NCBI GenBank assembly: GCA_002794785.1
Contig: NBBA01000001.1
Location: forward strand, 1 to 64,000
Source: Coniferiporia sulphurascens
Taxonomy: Eukaryota > Basidiomycota > Agaricomycetes > Hymenochaetales > Hymenochaetaceae
DNA length: 64,000 bases
Direction of reading: 5' to 3'
The position numbers and the translations under genes are program-made. Below, in pieces: positions 56,888 through 64,000 of this stretch. Each line of letters begins with the position of its first letter. Position 1 is the first letter of the stretch. The notes beneath the pieces were generated by a model. That model was not told the origin of the DNA, ran no database searches, and saw nothing but the letters and a program-made list of their open reading frames with translations.

Positions 56888-58732
56888 ATGGATGCACTTG
56901 GGTCTGACGCTGAAGATGCAATCACAGCCAGAGTGAGTGTCCGGACATGGTGCACGCGTTGAATCTTCCTCTTAACACAAATGATGCTGTGGCGTTCTCA
57001 GTACTTGATAGGTGGGTGCCTTTATATTCACCACGTCACAGTTACGATCAGCTAACGTATACGTAGTTGCAACCCTTGCATTCCAAGTGCGCAAATAATT
57101 GAACCTCTGGGTGTTTATGCTTATCATTATTGTATAAATGATCTGATCAGGCTTATGATTACATCACGAGTTTTGACGACGAGGTGGATCTATTTGCTAT
57201 CACAATTTACACGCATCTCACTTGTTACATGAAGATTCACCTAGTTTGGTCATATAAAACAGATTTCCGTCATATCCAGTTCCTCGTGAACCGTTATATG
57301 CCATTTGCCACTTCGATTACCTCCGTGTACTGTGCGTATTGGAGTTATTTTTATGTTGGCTGGCCGGTCTCACCATCGAGGCTTTGTCCAAAGATGTCGT
57401 CTTGGACAATAATATAGAAGTCTGTCCTCCTTTCAAGAATCAAGCAAGGATTGCTTTTAATCTGATATTCTAGACATGCAGCCGTGGATTCTGGGCTCTG
57501 GTGTGTAAGTATTGTCGCAGATGCTCTACGTGAACTTCATACGTGCCACATGAGTAATGAACGCTAAATTTCTTTTGATATAGTCCTGTCGGTCATCGGT
57601 ATGCTTGTTGCCGAGTGTGAGTCTTCCGAGTCTTGAACACGTCTTATCGCTGAAACATCATATTAATGTAGTCACTGTCTTTCTTCGCGCGGATGCTGTA
57701 TGGGGCCACAAACAACTTGTCCGTTTGCTGCTGGCTGCCTCTTACTTGGTATGAAGAAAGTTTTTACCAATGTCGCGGTAGCCTCCTTTGCGAGCTGACG
57801 CCGTAATTACAATATATTTAGGGCTCGACAGCTACGATTCTATTCATTGCAGCCCAACACGCTTCGAAGAATTCTAGTGAGCTTGTCGTATACACTTAGT
57901 GCTCACGCCTGAGGTTAACGAACCTGTAGTTGTCCCGCTCCGCTTATTCTCCGGCTGCTTATATGTCCACGATGATAGGTCGATTTGGATTGCATTGTTG
58001 TTGTACTCATTGTGTGAATTTCGTAAGTGGGCCTTTCCCTGCTAACGATTGACTGTTAGAGGCTATATGCAACATTACAGTCGCTCTATCCCTCCTATTA
58101 TTGAGGGTATTTCTTAGTTGTGAGTCAAAGGCCATTTCTCGTGCTTTCTGATCGCCTACCGAGTGTATATATGAAGCGTCTTATGCGAGCTCGCCAACAA
58201 TGCGGAACCTGTATCAAGACGGTGTGTATCCATGGAAGAATCTCATTATAACATCTACTGACGTACCAGTCGGTCCGATTTTTACTTTTAATATCCTGCA
58301 ACACATATAAGGGGCCGTATACTTCAGCATTATCACAGGTACGCAACAGAAGTGCGATACGGAGATCGAGAAGCTAACAGCAACGGTTGTCTTTGCAGTT
58401 ACAACCGTTGTGAACCTTGTTCTCGTAGTGACAGCATCGGTATGTCTTTCTATAAAAAGCTATCTGAGATTCTCATTTTTGAGTTCATTTTCTCCAGCCT
58501 ACGCTTAGCGATGCTTTCATTGTGTTAGTACCTTTTAGTTCTGTTGAGAAGTCAAAAACTGATAATAGCCTCTCTTCTCAAAAACGTTAGACCAGAGAGT
58601 GTTCTTGTAAATATTCTTTGTGCGCATATGCACCTGCGGATCCGGAAGTCCCACAGCGACTCCCTTTATCAAATGAACTCGGACGCCGGCATTGAATTGC
58701 GCCCGCAGATAATTATGGCCACCGATGGGTAA
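56888..58732 (+). CDS. DUF6533-type membrane protein, second subtype
   Basis: A multi-exon gene of the DUF6533 kind but not closely related to copies 1-4. Start ATG 56888 gives MDALGSDAEDAITAR before a gtgagt donor. Next comes ANVYVVATLAFQ, then AYDYITSFDDEVDL, then LVWSYKTDFRHIQFLVNRY, the DUF6533 core. Later exons include FLRADAVWGHKQLVRLLLAA near 57.7 kb, SGCLYVHDDRSIWIALLLYS near 58.0 kb, TVVTVVNLVLVVTAS near 58.4 kb, and a C-terminal exon MHLRIRKSHSDSLYQ...ELRPQIIMATDG with TAA at 58730-58732. The helix order fits the family. The junction between EVDL and LVWSY is unresolved, as the frame stays open between them. Function unknown. Confidence 0.7.
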
Positions 58733-61700
58733 TGGAGTGCGTAAACTATACAGAAAAAAGGGACGCCTCTTGTATCTTCAATTAGCTTATAGATGTATGG
58801 GTGTGCGTCAGTATTGGCCGACTTTCGTTTTTACCGGAACGTGAACGAAGGAGTGAAGGAACTATTGTTCTGTGACATACAGTACCAGTGTGGACTTAAA
58901 AATCGGAGCACCGCGAGGTCGTTGGTCCTGGGACTGGACGCGGAAAGAGAGATATGAAGATTATTGCCGAGCTAGCATATTCGCGCTTATTTCAAATTTT
59001 TGGGCAATGCGTCTCTCCAATTAAAGCGCTGTCTAATGTAGGATTATACAGGGTACAGCAGCTATCGACCAATTGACAGCGGGAGCGCAGCACAAGTGAC
59101 TCTCATGTGCTCCATGCTAAAGTACCTTCCGCTTGTGCGTTCCCATACGAAGTACCACGCTCACGGTGTTTTGATATGGATGATAGTGGCTCCTTCAGCA
59201 CTCGTCCGATGGTTCTCGTAAGAATCCGTGCTGCAGAAAACACGGATTTGATGGACAGATATGGCCTCACAGAGCTAGGTGCTATATGCAGTCTCAGCCT
59301 GTAATCTCAGAGTGAAACAGGGAGTACATTTGTCTTTCGTTGGGTGGCGATCCCCAGATGAACACAGACATCAGTGGACTGGACGTATACATTTCAATCT
59401 TCCTTCAAGAACTGTTTCTTGATGTCAGTCAGCACGTTCGGTTCGCTCGATGAGGTTTCAGGCACGCTCTGCACTCTCATCGCGGTCGACGTAGCCATGG
59501 CCGCTACTTCCTTTATTTTGGGCTTCAAGTCCGAACCGGAGATAGCGTATTATTGGTGTTTCCCTCACCTTTAACTCACTTTCTTACCTCACGCGTAGCG
59601 ATCCGAGTCGTCGTGTTCTACCTTCTTGCGCTCACTTGGGCTTCCATCTTCTTTTCGTTGCCGGTCTATTACTTTCGACTACTCGCATTCACTGTCCTTC
59701 GGCGTCGCGGGCCCGGGATCTGGGGGAGAGGGGTATACGACCTGTTGGACACAAGTCACTGAACAAGTGTAAGCACCATCCCATCAATATCGAATTGAGA
59801 CTGGTCTGACGGGGGGTTACTCCATCCTAGAAGTCTAGAAAGCTACACATCAGCATGGACAGACATGATGAATGCAAGATTACATCCCTTATCTGTTCGC
59901 CGCTTCTCGATCAACTTGGGGTGTGCTAGAAACATATCGTCCATATACTCTAGCCTGAGACCATGCAAGCCGGCATTATGAGGGGCCACAACCTGGTGTT
60001 AGTTGGTACGAGTGTAAAAGCACGCAAACGTGGATGCGTTCGTCGCGTATGGATCGGTGCTCAGTTAGTGCTCTGCCGGTGTGATCGCGTGTGCGAGTAC
60101 GACATGATCCATTAGGGGGTCAGCGAGATAACTTGATTTCTGAGTTAAGGACTACAGAAGCTGATTAATTGGTCCTGCATCGTTGTATTCCCATGCATAA
60201 AAATACTCACTCGGTGTAACGAACTCATTTCGTTGTCCACCATTAGTCTTCCCGCCCCAAGATGACGTTGGGCTACGCACCTACCACACTGGAAAACTTG
60301 GCATTTTGGGATTGTGCGAGGTCCGGGGAGCCAAAGCACGGAGAAACGACGTGTGCCTTCGCGCACAAGCTTGGAACCATCAGGGAGTGCTTAGAGGAGA
60401 TGAAAAGGCGCTCAATGGGCGTAGCTGAATCCGTGTCTGGTGCCTTTCATAAGATGATGATTGCTCCTAATTGACTTATACGCAAGATTTAGAGCGTATT
60501 CTGCATGCATGTAAGATGCGAACCGGAATATTGCATATCGAACAACGTGCCCGTGCAACGCGCCTAGACAGCCGTCGATTCGATACTCCTAACTTAAGTA
60601 TCCGAGGACCTTATGGTAGACGAGACACGGCTTTCTTCTATCTTCAGGTGGCCGTACCGGCATATTTTTGATACGGTCGATAATAACTGGAAAGAGAGAT
60701 TTGGTCAATAGGGCGATTGCAAGTAGTGGAGACGACATATTTGTACTCACAGCAATTAGGGACCATTTTCAAAGTTCTTTCTACGCTAAGCGCGTTCATG
60801 GCTTCCATCCCACTCGTCTCACTAATACTGATCATCTCTGTAAGTTTCTCGTACTCCCTCTCATCTCCTAGCCTGGTAGCCAGACCGCACTCGCCCAGAA
60901 AAACACTAACCCATCCAGGCCAGACAGTTTAGTTGTCGAGCAGACTGTCTCCAGCAAACACACCGGGGCATTTCCACCCTCCCAACGCACCTGGGACCAT
61001 CCTATTCGTCTTGGACCCTTCCGGAGTGACATACGGCTCCGTCCGCAGTAAGGTACCTGTCGTTACAGTATGTGCGGGCCAATGTGTCCGGATTCTTTGC
61101 GATACGGCGTGATAGCAGTCGATGCAGAATGAGTTTTGCATAAGAAAAGTCGGTAGAGACAAATGTTGGGACTCAAGAGTGATCGTGTTCGAACAGGTCA
61201 CTGCCTCAGGATGCTAGATTTGTTCACCCAAAAACAATAACCAGGCGGAAAGACGCCATAAGGTCTGTTGAGGAGCTTACGCGGATGGGCCTTTAGACTG
61301 GCTTCGACTTCGCCGCATACTTATGCGATGCGTGTACTTTCTGCACACCGGCGAGCCTATTGTACTGGAAAACGAGTTTTTCAAATATCGTTCTTTCATC
61401 ATTGGAGTTATAGCATTTCGGCTGAACAATGTGTTAAAGTCTTCTACTCAGCTCCGCAAACGAGCATTTTCATAGACTTAATGACAAAGTTCTGGCAGGA
61501 CTGGGAACATTACGAAGTCAGCATGCTGTAAAGATCACATGTATGGGTAGAACGATCTCTTACTTTACAATGCTACGACTGCGGCCGCTTGTATTACACT
61601 CGTATTGCCTTGCCAAGTCGATGTGAACCTTCTACATTTCCCGTCACATTCCCGCACCAAGCAGGTGCTCGGCTTGACCGTTGAGGACGCTGGGAACGGC

Positions 61701-64000
61701 GCGTACGAGGAAGGACAAAGATACTAAGGTATCAAGAGATTCGGAAATACCTATGTGGCGTGATCCAGGGACAGACAACTGCAGCGAAACAAGGAAGTTA
61801 GTCTTATGAAAGAAACGGAGAGACGCTCTATAACAAACTGCAAACGGTCGTACCGGAATAAAAGTTGAACGCACTTTGACTTACCGATTAATTGTTTAGT
61901 CAATGCCCCCACACCGAGCAGAGTTTGTAAGTCCGATTTTCTGCTCAGATGCAACGACCTCCTTTGTACCGTCAAGTATCTGCCACGCATCTGAAGAATC
62001 CATTATACCATTATACTAGTCCTCAGTTGCTAGTTTATATCAAAAGCGATCAAACGCCAATGCTTGACAAACTGTGTGCACAGGTAAGAAGAGGTGAGTC
62101 AGCAAAGCGGTCACGGAGCGCCAGGTTTTTCCAGAGACCAGCGGGAGGGTCAGGTCAATCCCAGCCCTAAAGGAGGCTGTCAACCCTAGCTCCGTAATTC
62201 AGGGAAGGAGTGTAGTATCGTTAATAACTTGCCCATGTTTTTATTACTTTGGAGCTTGGGGACTGGAGAAGTCGTTGGGTTACACTCCCCATAAAGAAAC
62301 GGTGTTTATGAGACACGTTGAGGGCATGCGCCAAATACCACTTAAACTTTCGAATCAGTACACAAGTCATTGTACGTATTCAGTCTAGTTTCAACAGTAC
62401 CTTGTTAAGTCTGTTGGTCTGGAGCATTCCTTCAAAACGATATTCAAATTTCAACGCGACTAGACGGAGGAGGAAGCTTCAGCAGTCCGAAGAATAATAG
62501 AACTTGGCACGAGCATGCACCCGTGAATGGCGTCATCGCGAGCTCACATCGGTTAAAGAATAAGTTACCCCTCAATTATTCAGCGGGGTTATCATAGCTG
62601 CATAAACGAGTATGGGAAGTTAGGCAGTAAATATCGGGAATAAGCCGAAGATGGAAGCTTACTGATATAAAGTGATGTATGGGTAGCGATAAGAGTTAAA
62701 CAATACTGCGCCAAGAGAGCGCAAAGTGGGCAGTTCGCTTTTGATGGACTCGTTGATGAAACTTACACCTGGACCTTGCTGCTTAGACGGACTAACGCCT
62801 ATCTATAATGCGAGGTGAACGATGAGCAAGGGAAGGGTACTACCATAAGCACATATAGTAATACTCGAGTCTATGCCCGATCTATGAGCAAAATTTGCGC
62901 TTACTGGAGGACTGAGTATTGGTCAGCGTCGCCAGTCTGGACGCAAAATCGCGGTGTTAGCTGAAACGGTCAATTCCCTTGATACAGCTACATACATTAA
63001 AGGTATGTTTTGGTCGGACATCGGCCGCAGACCATATTGTGCACCTGAGTGCGATTGAAGTTGATTTGGCCCTCGAAAAAATTGACAGGTATCTATCTGT
63101 CTTTTATAAACGAGGAGCACGTTGAATGAGCGGCGCAGATTTCCTTTTAGAGAACGAGCCTCCTACTCCGGCGCTCGCTTCGTCAGCGGATGGTCCAGCG
63201 GCATCCCGTACACTACGACCGTAATTGTAATCATCTTCGTAAGCCTCTGTTGCATTCTGCAGACAGTGAGATACATACCGTTTGGAGTCTTTGGAAATGC
63301 TCATCCCTTAACTAGAGCAAGTACTTAGAGTGTCCACCGGACGCGGCCCGCCTGTGACTTTTTGAGTGCTGCTGTTCATGAATTACATGTCTTAATGAAA
63401 TATTTGGCCTAAAACAAGTGTGCACAGCTGTAATTCAGGGAAAAACTACTCGGGCAGAGGGCAATACGTACAGTCATGCATGTCCAACCCTCACCAGCGA
63501 GGTTGATTAAGCGTTTGAGTTTGCAGAATACGAGGCCGGTTTTTTTACGAATAGTGAGCTTTGCTGGTGCCTGCTAGTGATGAGCCCCGGCAGACGTCGT
63601 CGAGCGGATTGCTTCAGACAAGTAGCATTTTCTCCGCATTCGGCCGAGTTTTCGCAGCACTTTGCCCTTCCGCATCGATGGAGTCCAGCGGACAGGTCCT
63701 AATTATTATGCTACATTGCTAACCCACTGATAATGCGAATGAAAAGTACATGCTTTAGCTTGAAATACAGGGATTTGTGGTAGGGAATTAAGGGAAGGGG
63801 AAGAGGGATGATAAAGAGTACGATACATAGAACGCACCATTTGCCCGCCAACCAACTGGTCCTGCTTTCGATAAGTGCCTTTCATAATCACGGCCTTTCA
63901 TTTATAAACTTCTGACGGAAGGTCCCAGCAGCACGATATTTGGGATTCTGTCACGCCATGTCAAGATATTCAATGAAAAAGTGACAACGTACATTTGCCG
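58733..64000. other. Gene-poor stretch with a few protein-like frames
   Basis: No gene I can name. Protein-like fragments are 59553-59762 plus (AIRVVVFYLLALTWASIFF helix), 60717-60840 plus (FMASIPLVSLILIISV helix ending at a gtaagt donor) and a short frame near 63126 plus (MSGADFLLENEPPTPAL). They could be single exons of membrane proteins, but no neighbouring exons join them. Confidence 0.35.

Overview
This is a window from a filamentous basidiomycete nuclear genome, most likely an Agaricomycete. Host genes are broken by many GT-AG introns of about 40-90 bp, several genes belong to basidiomycete-expanded membrane-protein families (DUF6533 type), and the retroelements are typical of mushroom genomes. 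No species call is made. Gene models were spliced by hand from conserved protein motifs and reading phase; exon junctions marked as worked out give an intact frame to the stop.

Region 1 (1-21.5 kb) is host DNA built around duplications. Four related DUF6533 seven-helix membrane-protein genes lie as two tandem pairs facing outward (minus at 0.8-2.4 and 3.9-5.6 kb; plus at 15.7-17.3 and 19.4-21.1 kb). An NTF2/SnoaL-like gene is divergently paired with three of them (intact at 14.2-14.9 kb, decayed at 3.0-3.4 and 18.1-18.7 kb), so the duplicated unit is a divergent gene pair. Between the arms sit the intact TFIIH helicase gene XPB/SSL2 (9.08-12.15 kb, 10 exons, 879 aa) and, tail to tail with it, a fungal mitochondrial-carrier-like membrane protein (12.3-13.9 kb). 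A solo copia LTR with a perfect target duplication lies at 17.7 kb.

Region 2 (21.5-47.8 kb) is a retrotransposon island with insertions nested up to three deep, most dated by intact 5-bp target site duplications. It holds a 9.2-kb Ty3/gypsy chromovirus (23.0-32.2 kb, minus), a 5.4-kb Ty1/copia element (33.9-39.3 kb, plus), at least nine copies of the gypsy-type 560-bp LTR (LTR-B), three copies of a second LTR (LTR-D), captured host gene fragments (VPS35, a PHD-finger protein), and three copies of an unrecognised TG...CA unit (element X, 1.35-1.9 kb). Element X carries one conserved ~215-aa ORF and looks like a giant solo LTR with a gene in its U3. Stops in the copia gag-pol frame are all TGA, mostly where Arg is expected, and all five differences between its two LTRs are CpG transitions, so CpG deamination is the main decay process here.

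Region 3 (47.8-64 kb) returns to host DNA: an intact but atypical G-protein alpha subunit (48.7-50.5 kb, minus, 486 aa, catalytic Gln replaced by Thr), a single-pass membrane protein with a GC-AG intron and a 15-nt microexon (53.4-54.7 kb, plus), and a second-type DUF6533 gene (56.9-58.7 kb, plus). Long stretches (5.6-9.1, 50.5-53.4, 54.7-56.9 and 58.7-64 kb) contain no gene I can support.

Most exciting candidates: element X (an ORF inside an LTR-like unit), the gypsy element's two extra ORFs after pol joined by an ATGA stop-start overlap, and its Tf1-like self-priming site.
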